Of a DNA stretch of 64,000 nt, positions 46,801-59,029 are shown one piece after another. Source of the stretch: Ilex aquifolium (Eukaryota > Streptophyta > Magnoliopsida > Aquifoliales > Aquifoliaceae); contig OX637398.1 of NCBI GenBank assembly GCA_951799425.1, positions 1,922,001 to 1,986,000 of the forward strand, given 5' to 3'. The stretch's first letter is position 1. Each line of letters opens with the position of its first letter. The notes beneath the pieces are model-generated. The model saw nothing but the letters and a program-made list of their open reading frames with translations, was not told where the DNA came from and made no database searches. Both the position numbers and the translations under genes were made by a program.

Positions 46801-49800
46801 GTTTGTGCAAGTCTTCATGTATTTCAGCATCGGAGTATTCAAACTCAAGATTTGGAAGTATAGCATGCCTACTTCCAGCAGCGATAGCAAGAAGCACATC
46901 ATCCTCTTTCTGTTTTTTCTCCTTAATTTCTTTGATCTCGGACACTAAGGCTGTCCATCAGGAGCATGAAACAGATCCATGAGAACCAATAGCATAAGCA
47001 ACACTAAAGCAAGATTCGTGTGCAAACAACCTTTTGCATATATCACAATATAAAAATTCAATTTCACTGAATCCTCAGTTTTTCAGTGTTTTGGTGGCTG
47101 AACCCAGTGTTGTTAGACCATCTCACCACCCTTCTACCGGTTAGACATTATGGATGGAGAAAGGATGACATCAGTGAATCCATATGCTTATAGACAGATG
47201 CTTTTCAATAAGAAAAAATATATATTAAATGAAATGCTTAGAAAAATAGTGTGCAAAAAGGTCCAGCAGCATCATTACAAAGTATAAGAAGCATTAAATA
47301 AAGATCAAAACATCTTTTGAAATCAGACATTGCATTCATCATTTATAGAGAGATGATATTCAAATAATAAATTCACTCTTGGTGTATAATTTTGACATCG
47401 TCTGCAAGTATTATATGGTACTGCCTTCACTAAGTAGACAAATATCTAAGTGTAACAGCCAACATTATTGACCTTATAAAATGAATTTCCTAAACCTTAC
47501 AAACAATCCTTCACTCTTGGAAACAAATCCCATGTTTTCGGATGTAACAAAATCCCATTAAAATTGAGTAAGTCATCTCCATTCCTGGATGCAGGACACA
47601 TAAAACATACTCTTTGCCAAACTACATCATCTACCACAATGCACTTCCACAATGGAACACTAGAAAATCCTTCAACATCTTAGCATACCATTTTAAAGAA
47701 TATGGAACGCGAGGATTAATCTAAAAGACTTGTGTATAATCATCCTTTCACAACCATATAAGGCAAAGGAAGTGCATAAAAGAAAAATTCACAACTCAAA
47801 TCTAAGTTTAAAGGCATTCACAGAAGTGAAATATCTGCCAACTGAAAGCACAACCATATCCTACATTTTTTACATTCCGCTAATTCTAGCAACACGCCGT
47901 CTTCCTACAAGTATTCAAAAAGCAAAGTCAATAATCAAAGATTTTTTACTTACCAAGTGTGGTAAACATTATGACATTGAATCCAAGGATCAAAATATTG
48001 TGTCGAAATGGCCGAAACGTTACCGTTTCTAAGGAGACCGAAACGAATCATTAATTGAATCGAAATTCCAATACTTAGAGGTATTTCAGAATGTTTTGAA
48101 TTTTTTTAAGATGTTTCAATATGTTTTCACCAATGTTTTTGAATGTTTCGATATGTTTCAAGATCTTTAACTATATTTAGACCAATACTTTGAAATGTTT
48201 TGAAAATAAATCCCTAAATTTTTATCCATTTTCATTATGTTTCCAAAACGTTTCTGAAACATTTTCAAAACGTTTTAATTTCTTAGGTGACCGAAACAAT
48301 GCGCCGAAACAATATTTTGATCCTTGATGGAATCCCACTGATAACCTCTCATTAATGCAGTAACAACCTTTCATGAATTTGAAAATGTGACATAAAACAA
48401 CTCAAGCAACAGAAATATCTCAGGTCAGGAGTAAAAACCAAGAAAAGTAAAGAGAAGGCTTAAAGAATTAGGCAATAGAGTTTGTCCCAATAAATGTCTC
48501 AGGGACCTGCAGATGCACTTGCAATTTTGCATTGCTTTCCCTACTTATAGAAATCATTTATTTTCTTTTTTGTTTTTCATTTTCCAGCGCAATACTAACC
48601 ACATGTGAAGCATTCATATAAAAAACAATTCAGACAATCATGCATAATAAAAGCTAAAAAACCAGGCAACCTCCAAAATGTTCTATCAATTACAACAAAC
48701 GACGACATTTCACATCCAGATATAACTTACATTTTGTGCTCAAATTCTTTGAATCTTGTTGCTTGAAATAGAAGCTCCGGTGATCAAGTGACTTGTAATG
48801 GTTCTTAGCATAAATTTCAGCCCACACTTTATTAAAATCTGAGCGACATTTTGTCCACTCCTCTTGTTTCTGCTTCAGGCGAGTTAATATTACTGGCAAC
48901 GCAAGAGAAAGATTTTTACGCAGTATGTCCATCACATCCAAACCATGGTCACCATATAGACGTTCAATGCACCTCAAATTTAGAGCTACAAAAACGAGAG
49001 AAAGGCCAAACTAGTCAAATAAAAAACAAAAAGGGGGACAAGGACATAAATTCTTGATACATTGAAACAAACAAAGTCCGTGAAATAGCAAGGGCTAAAA
49101 TATATCAGAATATCTTCCGATGACAAACCTGTGAAGTAATCCTCAATTCGGATAGGACTCTCTGGATTGATTGAATTATCATTAATGCTGTTTAGCAACT
49201 CTTCTGCACGCTTAGCTGTTGAACTCACAGACTCTAACAACATGTCTAATTCAAACCTGAAATCATCAAATAATAACCAGTCATCACTTATCAAATCCAA
49301 GAAACAGGCAAAATCACAATAACTGAGTTCCCTCGTTAACCAACTCAACTCATCAAAACCTCCACCAGATTTACTTATTGAAGTTCCATCATTGAGTGAA
49401 CATCAAAATCATTTCAACCTAAGGAAACTATCGGTCGGTCAAAGACGCTGAACCAAGCATGGCTGGCTGCGAATCGGGTGGCAATATGAGACCATACTGC
49501 AACACCACATAAAGAAATATTGTAAAAGCACGAATGGGTGCGCATCAGATGTCGATGGGTTAATCTACTAATCTTAGCATATCTGGAAAGAAAACTCACT
49601 TTCTCATACGACTCCCGCCTAAAACTCATGAAGAAGAATTGGAAGAAAGGACAACATGTCTGAGTCAATAGACCCCACTGATCTTAGTGTCTGGCAAGAA
49701 AGCTCACTTCCTCATCTCACTACCATCTAAAACCCATAAAGAATAATAGGAAGAAAGGACAAAATGTTTCAGTCAATAGACTCCTTTTAACTGCTTCTTC

Positions 49801-52800
49801 CCCCCTCCCCCCCAAATAAAAAAATAAATTGTCACACACTTCCACATTCATAAATATTTTTACAAGGATGGCAGATATTGGTAGAAGTTACAATATTTTC
49901 AGACCCTTATTTGCAATACAATGAAATTAAAAAAAAAAAACTCATTTTTTATAATGCCTAAATATATCATGAATCAACACTAAATATGCATATTCACAAA
50001 CTTGTTAGCGGCAGTTTAGAAATTGTAAGATAACAAAAGAGGGGAAAAACATTATGCAAAATTACATTTTGATAAAAAGAAGACTAAGAAGAAGATAAAT
50101 TAGAAAAAGAAAAACATTTATTAAGGTTTCTGAATGTCATACTGCAGTTGACAGCCACGATAATTAAGCCTTAAAACAACGTGTAGCAGATGGAGCATTT
50201 TTTTATCCATCAACTCTATTCTGCTAATCATTTTCTGATATTCATGATTTTTTTCTTATAAATTATTCATCTTCATGTAACATCTGATACCAATCTGATA
50301 AACAGCAATGAGTGGGTGTGAATCCCTCCAGAGTTAATGGTAATCACCATGACTTTGAGTCAAGGACCATGATATCTAAATTTTATTGCTTGTGTGCGTG
50401 CACGTGCGTGCGTGCGAGCGAGAGAGAGAGAGGAGCAAGTACTGGGAAAGGAACAGGTTTTATACCTATCATCTTCACATCGAAACAGGCTTTCCTCGTA
50501 TTGATTTCTGCGCATATGTTTGAAAGAGTAATCCTCACTACCCGAAGTAACGGATACCCAATAATCATTCAAAACTTGAGCACCAAGCTCAGACCTCTGG
50601 CTTGCTGAAGGTATTGGGTACTACATAGAGACAAAAACCAATAATTCGCGATCAGCAGAAAAATCATTTACAATCTACATAATAAGATAGAAGTGTTTTT
50701 TACCATAAAAGCACAACAATAACTCACATCATTTGGATCCAACCGCTTATCTTAAATGTTACATTTTAACCATTTAACCACAGTAAATATGTCTATTTAC
50801 ATTTAAACTTTTAATCAAAGTAAATATGTTACCCACAGTAAACACTTTAACCACAATAAACATTTCATTTACCTCCTAACCACTAGTAAACATTTAAATG
50901 TAAACATTTGAACCATGGTAAAAAAAAGTGCTCTACACAGGGTACCCTAGTATCCAAACACACAAGGAGAGAAGATGGAGCTTCATACATCTTCCGGAAG
51001 AAGCCGATAACTGGGAGTGCAACTTTGGCAGTTAGAGAGGTCAAGCTCTTGAATGGATTTTCCCCAATACTTCTCCTTGCATCTATCTTTTTCTTTCGCT
51101 CCATCCATTTCACGCTTCATTTCTTTGTCTTTCTCCTCTACTTTCATTGATTGGGATGCTTGCCCTTCATTCCACAAAGATTCTGCAGTTGACAAAGCAG
51201 GTTCATACAAATATACATAGCACATTTAAATCAAAACATTCATAAACTTGAGAGCAGCTTAGACTCTGTTGTGAAAAGGGAAATTACTCAACCATGCACA
51301 TTATAAAATAAAATCCAATTTATATGTCAAGCAAATTAAGAAATCAATGGACACCTCTATATCTATTAAGAAGGAGAGAGAAGGTAATGGCACATACTTT
51401 TGCTTATAACACCAGCAAGAAATCCATCTGCAAAAAAGAACTGAATGAGAATCACTCCCAATAAATCCAAGCAAACAACTTAACCAACAGTAAATTATAA
51501 CCAATACTCTCGCAACGCTCCAAAAACTCATTGAACCCATCCATGAGATCTGGGTATTTCCCAAGTAGATCAGCAACCTGAAACAAGTGAATTTCCAAAT
51601 TAAACTGAACAGCCCAAACACGTATAAAAAATTCAATTAGTGCGTTAATTTGTTCTTTTTTCTTCTGTTCTTTTTTTCATTTTTATAAATCCCTTTTTGT
51701 GGGGCTGTTAGACCAATAGATAATGGTCATGCACAAACATAAGAGAAAAGATTTAAATCCTAAGACAAAATCTCTCATTCAAGGAGCATTTCATTATGAA
51801 CTTATACACCTATGGCTTCAGCTCCTTGATCAGTTACCTCGAGTTTTAAACAAACTTTGCAGTTAAATCTTACTTTACAAAACATTACCTTTTTTAGGAA
51901 ACTACACATAGGAGGCATCAATATGTAAAGTTCTGTAAGAGTGACTTAATTGGTAACCAAGGCAATACATGGCAGCTCTAGATATTTTACATAATATGTT
52001 TACAATATAAAGACTTAAACGTTAACCAGCACATGTTGAAAGAAACATCTTTTTCCTATCACCCACAGGGCAGTTCAGCAGAAGCAAAGGACTGAGGATA
52101 CTAGATGGAATATGCGCCTAGATTCTACTGAAACAAATTGACTGAATTTCTAAGCTCTGAAACCAAAAGGACCAAAACATTTGCCACGAGTAGAGAGAGC
52201 ATGGGAAATGTAACTCATACCAAATTTTGCAATTCCTTTCTCGTAATAATTTCTGTGCTATAAATATGAAGACACTTCAAGAATGCCTGGTAATCATCTG
52301 GACTGTGTAACTTCTCCTTCACCTTCTCACAGAAAGCGAACTCTTGGTTGTACAAGCCTGGCATAATTTGAGGAAACCAGATGTCATAGAGTTAATGAAG
52401 AATAACACTGTGCAGGATATCTAAGGCAAGACATGTAAGAGATAAATCCACCATTTGAGAACGTCAAAACATTGACAGGTAAAAAAGTATAGATTCACTC
52501 CAATAAAAAGAAATTGAAGGTAATTCTTTTAAATATGGGAACCAGCACTCACAGGAAGGGGGAAGAGAAGGGAGAGAATAGTCCTATTTTAGTGAGAAAC
52601 AACATTTTAGAAAACGTCAGGTCTCCATCAATTTCACCCAAAAAAAAGTGCGGACAACTTTTGCATCAGCAATACCACTTCTTGACACAAATGGCAGATT
52701 TATGTAGCGATATCAAGAGTAAGTAAAAATCCTTACCTATTCTATAACAATATCTATATTTATATATGTAATCACAAAAGATGAAACATAATTCAAGAAC

Positions 52801-55082
52801 ACCACTTCTACACCTAGGATGCTATACCCAAAAAAAATTTAATAACCCAATAGAAATCAGGCAGCCCTATACACATAACGGCATCATCAAATACAACCAG
52901 CAACATTCACTCACTTTTCAAAGCATCTTTATCATCATAAGAGGCCAAATTAGGATTCGCTCCATAGTCATCAAGTTTCCGGGCAGATTTTCTTTTGTCG
53001 GAAAGACGATGCATGCTCATGTCCCTATTGTTTTCATGCTCAGGTTCTCTGTAATCCTGATCACGATTTCTCCTGTCCCTGTTCTCCTTTTCAGCACGCC
53101 TCCTCTGCTCCTTCTGCAGTTTCATCATTGTTTTATCATCATCCAGATCGGGACGCTCAACACTTAGATCGCGTTCAGCATGGGGACTCATAATCCTGTC
53201 CCTCCGGCAGCGTTGCTAGAAACATTGGAGGTTCAACACCGCGTTATGAAATAAGTAGACAAGAAAGTATGCATGAACAAGGAAAAACAAAACAGATAAA
53301 TTACTTTGTCCATGTGTGTCTGCCGAAGTGTGGGCATAGCAGAGCTCCTTTCGTCATAGCGATGAAAAGATTGCCTGCCAAATGGAACATGTGGTGCTGA
53401 TGCTGCAGCTGAGGCATCCGGCAAAAACCTTGTGAACTCCTCAAGCAAATCTGGATGATCATCGAAAAGTGCTGCAACCTGTAAAAGTATTGAATATCAC
53501 ACCTGAATGTTGCTTGCCGATATGTAGAACTCTTTCAAAGATGATCTGCTGGCAGAGCCATTCATATGATCAAAGATAACGATAAAAAATAAAATCACCT
53601 CTTGGTAGACCTCAGTGATGCCCTTGTGCTCTTTTCGGTACATATTAAGGATGTCGAGGAATGATTTGTACACATGATCATCATTTTGGAACCGCTTCTA
53701 AGGGAACAAGATCCATACGTTAGCATTCATATGAAATGAACTTAGAAGCACATCATTAAATGGTTAGAGAGAAATTTCACCTTTATCTTATTTACAAAGC
53801 TTATAGCCTCATCAAACTCAACCGTTCTCTTTGGAAGAGCTTCTTCATCATCAGTCATGGTGATTTCATAACCCTTTGGCAAGAAGGTATTAAACCCAAA
53901 GATAAGATTATTGTGCCCTTTGAATAATTCTTTCACCCTCGCTATGACTCCAGTAGTGTCGATTCTGCAATGAACATCTCTCCAAGATGAATTAATGGAA
54001 TGTTTCATGCAATCATTTTTACATCCCAATCCTACTATGGGGGAAGCATATACCTTTGAGCCTTAAAATCCTTCATTACGTCAAGGAACATGTCATACTT
54101 CTCCCTCTGATTGTGAAACATGTCCTTAACTTCCTTCAAATATGTCAGTGCATCATTGGTTGTCAGTTTCTGTGTAACACCAACACCACCGGTACCTCCT
54201 CCTCCACCTCCACCTCCACCTCCACCTCCTCCACTACCATTGCCGCCGGTGCCACTGCCTCCTCCTCCAGGGACTTGGGGTTGCCCATAACTGCATCACC
54301 ATAAAAATAGTTGTTAGTCAAGATACCAAAAAAACAATCCTTATATGTTAAAATCCACACCATAACTGCTGTGATCTATACATGCAAATTCTCTACATAG
54401 ACAACATCTCTTTCCTCCTTCCTCTTCCTCTTTCCACATGCTCTTAAAAAACACATCTCATCTGACTTTATGGCCTCTTTGGTTACTGAAAATTGTTGTC
54501 TTTTTCATCATTTGGTGACCAGTGGGAAAAAAAACCAACTTAATCGAAACAAATGAAACTATACTGCTAAAATAACATGTGCTCCTCTGCAACCAAACAG
54601 ATCAAAACTTTATTTCCATTCCTTCCCACAGTCTCTGCAACCAAACAGATTTAAGGATACATACATCCCAAATCACAGTTTCTTAAAGATGGCAAAAAGG
54701 GGATCAACAAATTCTGGTCCCAAAGTACTTTCCTACCAACCACGACATAACAACTAAAATCGAGTAAATCAACAAACAAGAAGTTATAGAATTTCAATAA
54801 ATTTCTGGATAAAAAGGCAATCAACCAAAAAAAAGGTAACTTTGCATGCTATATAGCTAACATCAGGATCAACCAAACCATACCAAATTCCCCACACAGG
54901 AAAAATATAGTCAATCAAACCCAAAACATAAAAACTCAGACAAGTGAAAAAATATCGAAACTACAATATCTAACGTATATAAGAGATAGAGAGAGAGAGA
55001 GAGCTTACGGTTCCACACGAGAAGAACCAAATGGCCTCTTAAATTGTGAGTTATCGTTACCATCCTCTCTTATTCGCTTCAT
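40874..55082 (-). CDS. SNL: SIN3-like (SNL) histone deacetylase co-repressor scaffold
   Basis: Twenty-two coding exons close in phase to 1397 codons plus TAA: 55082-55009, 54290-54054, 53964-53781, 53697-53599, 53478-53305, 53215-52915, 52357-52221, 51577-51508, 51427-51398, 51182-50989, 50620-50466, 49256-49129, 48985-48731, 46950-46303, 46159-46074, 45926-45312, 45054-44954, 44866-44728, 44643-44491, 44389-44226, 42445-42334, 41011-40874. Three paired amphipathic helix domains lie at ~70-138, ~152-222 and ~360-427. The HDAC-interacting region (~480-580) carries [16 protein letters not shown] and [21 protein letters not shown] Glu/Asp-rich stretch (~995-1075) precedes the C-terminal Sin3 domain. 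The protein works in the nucleus, bringing deacetylases such as HDA19 to repressors; Arabidopsis SNL1/SNL2 act in hormone and seed dormancy control. A 13-Gly run (~45-57) before PAH1 is not in the Arabidopsis protein as I recall it. Exon 9 has only 30 bases. A leader intron ends just before the ATG. Confidence 0.95.
43137..43157 (-). mobile_element. Helitron 3' terminus inside an SNL intron
   Basis: On the minus strand the hairpin ATGCAC-GT-GTGCAT (43157-43144) is followed by CTT, CTAG and then T. The body would run rightward into the ~1.8-kb intron between 42446 and 44225. The 5' TC end was not found, so the true length is unknown. Confidence 0.5.
45203..45225 (+). repeat. G-run cluster (possible G-quadruplex) in an SNL intron
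   Basis: Four G-runs (5, 4, 3 and 9) separated by single A residues lie on the non-coding strand, between the exons at 45312 and 45054. The transcript would be C-rich here. Confidence 0.7.
47984..48326. mobile_element. 343-bp hAT-type MITE in an SNL intron
   Basis: Both ends carry CAAGGATCAAAATATTGT in inverted orientation (47984 onward and 48326 backward). The flanks ATTGAATC (47976-47983) and ATGGAATC (48327-48334) match at 7 of 8 bases, an aged 8-bp duplication. The interior repeats GTTTCGATATGTTTCA-like words. No coding sequence. Confidence 0.75.
50745..50922. repeat. Degenerate ~20-bp minisatellite in an SNL intron
   Basis: Versions of AACCACAGTAAACATTT recur five to seven times with changes, between the exons at 50989 and 50620. 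Confidence 0.55.
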
Positions 55083-55413
55083 CCCTGCAAAACAACAGAA
55101 AAAGGTTGTAACAAGCGTGAAAATATACATCTCATTTTTTCGAGAAAGAACCGAGAAATTTTCACCGTCGGAAGTTTCCCTCAGATTTTCCAAAAGAAGA
55201 AAGGGGGGAACAGATCTAACCACAAACGAAATGAAAATCAGTTCAATCTTTGGATCAAACCTTTGAAAGAACAAATCGTTTCTCTTTCTTTTCCGTTTTT
55301 ATTTTCTCTCCAACATTGGAAAACAATACGAAGTTTGAGAGAGAGGTTAAGGGAAAAAGATGTAAGAAAAAAATGAGAGAGAACTCAGAGAAGTAATTCT
55401 TATTACGTGACAC

Positions 55414-55421
55414 TATTTATA
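55414..55421 (-). promoter_or_regulatory. SNL: TATA box of SNL
   Basis: The minus strand reads TATAAATA, followed by a leader rich in CT. A probable UTR donor (CAAAG/GTTTGATCC near 55258) and an acceptor (TTTGCAG just before the ATG at 55082) define a short leader intron. Transcription would start near 55385. Confidence 0.55.
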
Positions 55422-55563
55422 ATCCAAGAGGACACTGTTGAAAATTTCGAATGTCCTGCCTGGGTTTCAATAAGGCTTGGGCTATGGATTTTGATAACAC
55501 CACTATACTATGTATCATTCATTTGGGCTTTCTACCTTACAATTTGGTTTTTATATCCTGTAC

Positions 55564-56245
55564 GTAGTCATATTCAAACAAAAAATCCAACATAATTCAA
55601 TTCTAGTCGAAAAATTCGTAACGGTACAAGTGAAGTTAAGATTAACAGAATTAACGATATTTTCTTCACATATTCAAATCAAAAATTTAATTCATTTCAT
55701 TTCAACTCGTAACGGTACAAGTGAAGTCAAAATTAACGATATTTTCTTCATATATTCAAACTAAATATCTAACTTAATTCAATTCAATTTGAAAAACTCG
55801 TAACGGTACAAGTGAAGTTAAGATTAACAAAATTAACGATATTTTCTTCACATATTCAAACAAAAAATTTAACTCAATTCAATTCAACTCGAAAAACTCG
55901 TAACGATACAAGTGAAGTCAAGATTAACAAAATTAACGATATTTTCTTCACAGATTCAAACCAAAAATCTAACTCAATTCAATTCAACTGGAAGAACTAA
56001 TAATGGTACAAGTGAAATCAAGATTAACAGAATTAACGATATTTTCTTCACAAATTCAAACAAAAAATCTAACTCAATTCAATTCAACTCGAAAAAACTT
56101 GTAACAGTATAAGTAAAATCAAGATTAACAGAATTAACGATATTTTCTTCACAAATTCAAACAAAAAATCTAACTCAATTCAATTCAACTCGAAAAAACT
56201 AGTAACAGTACAAGTGAAGTCTAGGTTAACATAATTAACAATATT
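55564..56245. repeat. ~100-bp minisatellite, about seven units
   Basis: Units start with GTAACGGTACAAGTGAAGT, near 55618, 55709, 55800, 55900, 56000, 56101 and 56202. Each continues with AACGATATTTTCTTCACA and TTCAATTCAACTCGAAAAA. A part-unit precedes them. Unit lengths are ~91-101 bases. Small open frames in this stretch come from the repeat and are not genes. Confidence 0.92.
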
Positions 56246-56361
56246 TTCTTCACAAAAGCTATACATAGAGAATACTCTGAACAAAATTGAACTATAAGTT
56301 TGTGATCATCTTGATATTAATCTACAAATCATACCTCATCCAAATCGAATAATATAGGGTA

Positions 56362-56759
56362 TCTTATCTTACTGTACTATACAACAATAAATTATGTGGG
56401 AGGTGGCTTGAGAAGCCTTCCCTCCCACTTTTCTTTTCTTTTTTTTAGAAATTTTAATTATTTAATTATTATTTAACCAAATATGTTATAATACATGTCT
56501 CATGTAACTACCTCTCTATCCCATTAATTAAATATTACTCATTCAAATTTATTTATTTTTAAATGATCCACTAATTTAAATTTTTTAGAAACATAGTTTC
56601 CCGACCATAACTTTAAATAATTATTTTTACCAACCTATTTTTTTATATATATAATTTTTTATCTAATTTTTTTAATGATATGATGGCAATAAAAAAAGGA
56701 AGAAAAAAAGTGGACGGGGGAATGTGCAATTTTCGTGCATTGCACGGGACTGACACTAG
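56362..56759 (+). mobile_element. Small Helitron, copy 1 (~398 bp)
   Basis: Starts TCTTATCTTACTGTACTATA after A. The 3' end has the hairpin CGTGCA-T-TGCACG (56734-56746), then CTAG at 56756-56759, followed by T. It lies at the E/U block junction. The related unit at 57379 has the same junction without the insert. No coding sequence. Confidence 0.8.
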
Positions 56760-58133
56760 TAAAAACATAAATGATTCATTGAATCAGTGAAAATATAAAT
56801 TAATGAATTAGTTTAATTTTAGAATTAAAGAAAACATATCGTATTCATGTATAGAAACAGATCATCTAATCAAATTATAAAGTCAGTAATAAAACAACAA
56901 ATAAATTATAATGATTCTAACCGAATAACCCGACAACTTTTATGAAAATAGAAATAGTCAAAATAGGATATAGTTAGAGTAAATTTTCGGTTTTGTTTAT
57001 CCTCTTTTTTTTTATGGTCTATTTTTTAGTGGGGTATTTGTAAGAACATCAATGCATTCGAATGTCTAATTGGAAACAACTTCTCACATGGAATAAATAA
57101 ATGCATAAATACTCAATAGATCATGTATTAAGTGTAAAGTCTTACGCACCATGCCATATATTAGTTTCATACCTTATATAGTTAGATTCAAACTAAAAAT
57201 TTGACTCAATTCAGTTCAACTTAAAAAATTCGTAACGGTACAGATTAACAGAATTAACGATATTTTTTTCACAAAAGCTATGCGTAGAGAATACTCAGAA
57301 TAAAATTGAACTATAAGTTTGTAATCATCTTGATATTAATCTAAAAACTGTACCTAAACCAAATCGAGCAATGTAGGGTATAAAAACATAAATGATTCAT
57401 TGAAACAGTGAAAGTATAAATTACTAAATTAGTTTGATTTCAGAATTTAAGAAAGCACCTCTTGTTCATGTAACGACAAATAAATTATAATGATTCTAAC
57501 CGAATAACCCGACAACTTTTATGAAATAGAAATATTCAAAATAGGATATGGTTATAGTAATTTTTCGGTTTTTGAAGTTGTTTCCAATTAGACACTCGAA
57601 TGCATTGATGTTCTTACAAATACCCCACTAAAAAATAGACCATAAAAAAAGAGGACAAACAATTTAAGCTAGAATGAAAATGATACAAAACACCCCCCCC
57701 CCTCAAAAAAAAAAAAAAGTGAACATGCCAAGTAGACTCACATGGAATAAATAAATGCATAAATACTCAATAGATCATGTATTGAGTGAAAGTCTTACAC
57801 ACCATGCCATATATTGATTTTATACCATATGTAGTAAGATTCAAAATAAAAATCTAATTCAATTCAATTCAATTTAAAAAACTCGTAAAGGTGTAAGTAA
57901 AGTTAAAGATTAACAAAATTAACGATATTTTCTTCACAAATTCAAATTTTTTTTAAATTCAATTAAACTTGAAAAACTTGTAATGCTACAGGTAAAATCA
58001 AGATTAACAGAATTAACGATATATTTTCTTCACAAAAGCTATACATAGAGAATACTTTGAATAAAATTGAACTATAAGTTTATGATCATCTTGATATTAA
58101 TCTACAATCATCCAAATCGAGTAATCTATGGCA

Positions 58134-58527
58134 TCTTACTATACTATAAAACAATCAAATTAGGTGGGAGGTGACTTGAGAAATTTTTCCTCCCACTTTC
58201 CTTTTTTGTTAGAATTCTCAATTATTTATATCACTTTACCAATTTATGTTCTAATACATGCCTCATATAACTATCCCTTTATCCCACTAATTAATTATCA
58301 CTCATTCAATTTTATTTTTTTTTAAATGAGCCATTAAATAAAAAAATTTAGAAACATAGTTTCACAACCATAACTTTACATAATTATTTTATCACTCTAA
58401 TTTTTTATATATATAATTTTTCTATCTAATTCTTTTAATGGTATAATGACAATAGAAAAAAAAAAAGGAAAGAAAAAGTGAGCGGGGATATGTGCAATTT
58501 TCGTGCATCGCACGGGACCGACACTAG
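58134..58527 (+). mobile_element. Small Helitron, copy 2 (~394 bp)
   Basis: Starts TCTTACTATACTATAAAAC after A. The 3' hairpin CGTGC-ATC-GCACG is followed by CTAG at 58524-58527 and T. It is the same family as copy 1, in the same orientation and at the same E/U junction, but differs from copy 1 by many point changes and small gaps. Confidence 0.8.
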
Positions 58528-59029
58528 TAAAAACATAAATGATTCATTGAAATAGTGAAAGTATAAATTATAGAATTAGTTTGATTTTAGAATTAAAGAA
58601 AACACAGCTTATTCATGTATAGAAACATATCATCTAACCAAATTATAAAGTGAGTCATTCTGATGATATAATTACCAATAGTTCTTAAATGAAAGAAACG
58701 ACAAATAAATTATAATAATTCTAACCGAATAACCCGGCAACTTTTATGAAATAGAAATAGTTAAAATAGGATATAGTTAAAGTAAATTTTCGGCTTTGAA
58801 GTTGACACTGGAATGCATTGATGTTTTTACCATAACCAGTAAAAAAATAGACCATAAAAAAGAGGATAAACAATTTAACCTAGAATTAAAATGATACAAA
58901 AGACCCCCCAAAAAAAGTGAACATGTCAAGTAGACTCAAATGGAATAAATAAATGCATCAATAATCAATAGATCATGTATTGTAGTAAAGCGTCTTATAA
59001 TTGCTGGGTTTTTTTCCACTTTATTAGAC

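Larger units (their letters stand above)
55550..58979. repeat. Array of large repeat units (U-M-E blocks) upstream of SNL
   Basis: Three kinds of block recur in order. Block M is the ~100-bp minisatellite (7 units at 55.6 kb, about 1 at 57.2 kb, 2 at 57.8 kb). Block E begins CACAAAAGCTATACATAGAG (56251, 57271, 58036). Block U begins TAAAAACATAAATGATTC (56760, 57380, 58528) and ends near ATAGATCATGTATT. Block U shares CCGAATAACCCGACAACTTT in the first two copies, with one change in the third. Two Helitrons interrupt the E/U junctions. The nature of the array (satellite-like or tandem copies of an unnamed element) is not clear. Confidence 0.85.

Noticed and set aside
55407-56112. Small plus-strand frames of 62-84 codons with similar sequences
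   Set aside because: They read through the ~100-bp minisatellite. The similarity between them is the repeat, not a gene family.
55564-56245. Regular repeats that could suggest a CRISPR array
   Set aside because: There are no unique spacers between short repeats. The entire ~100-bp unit is tandemly repeated, and the genome is a plant.
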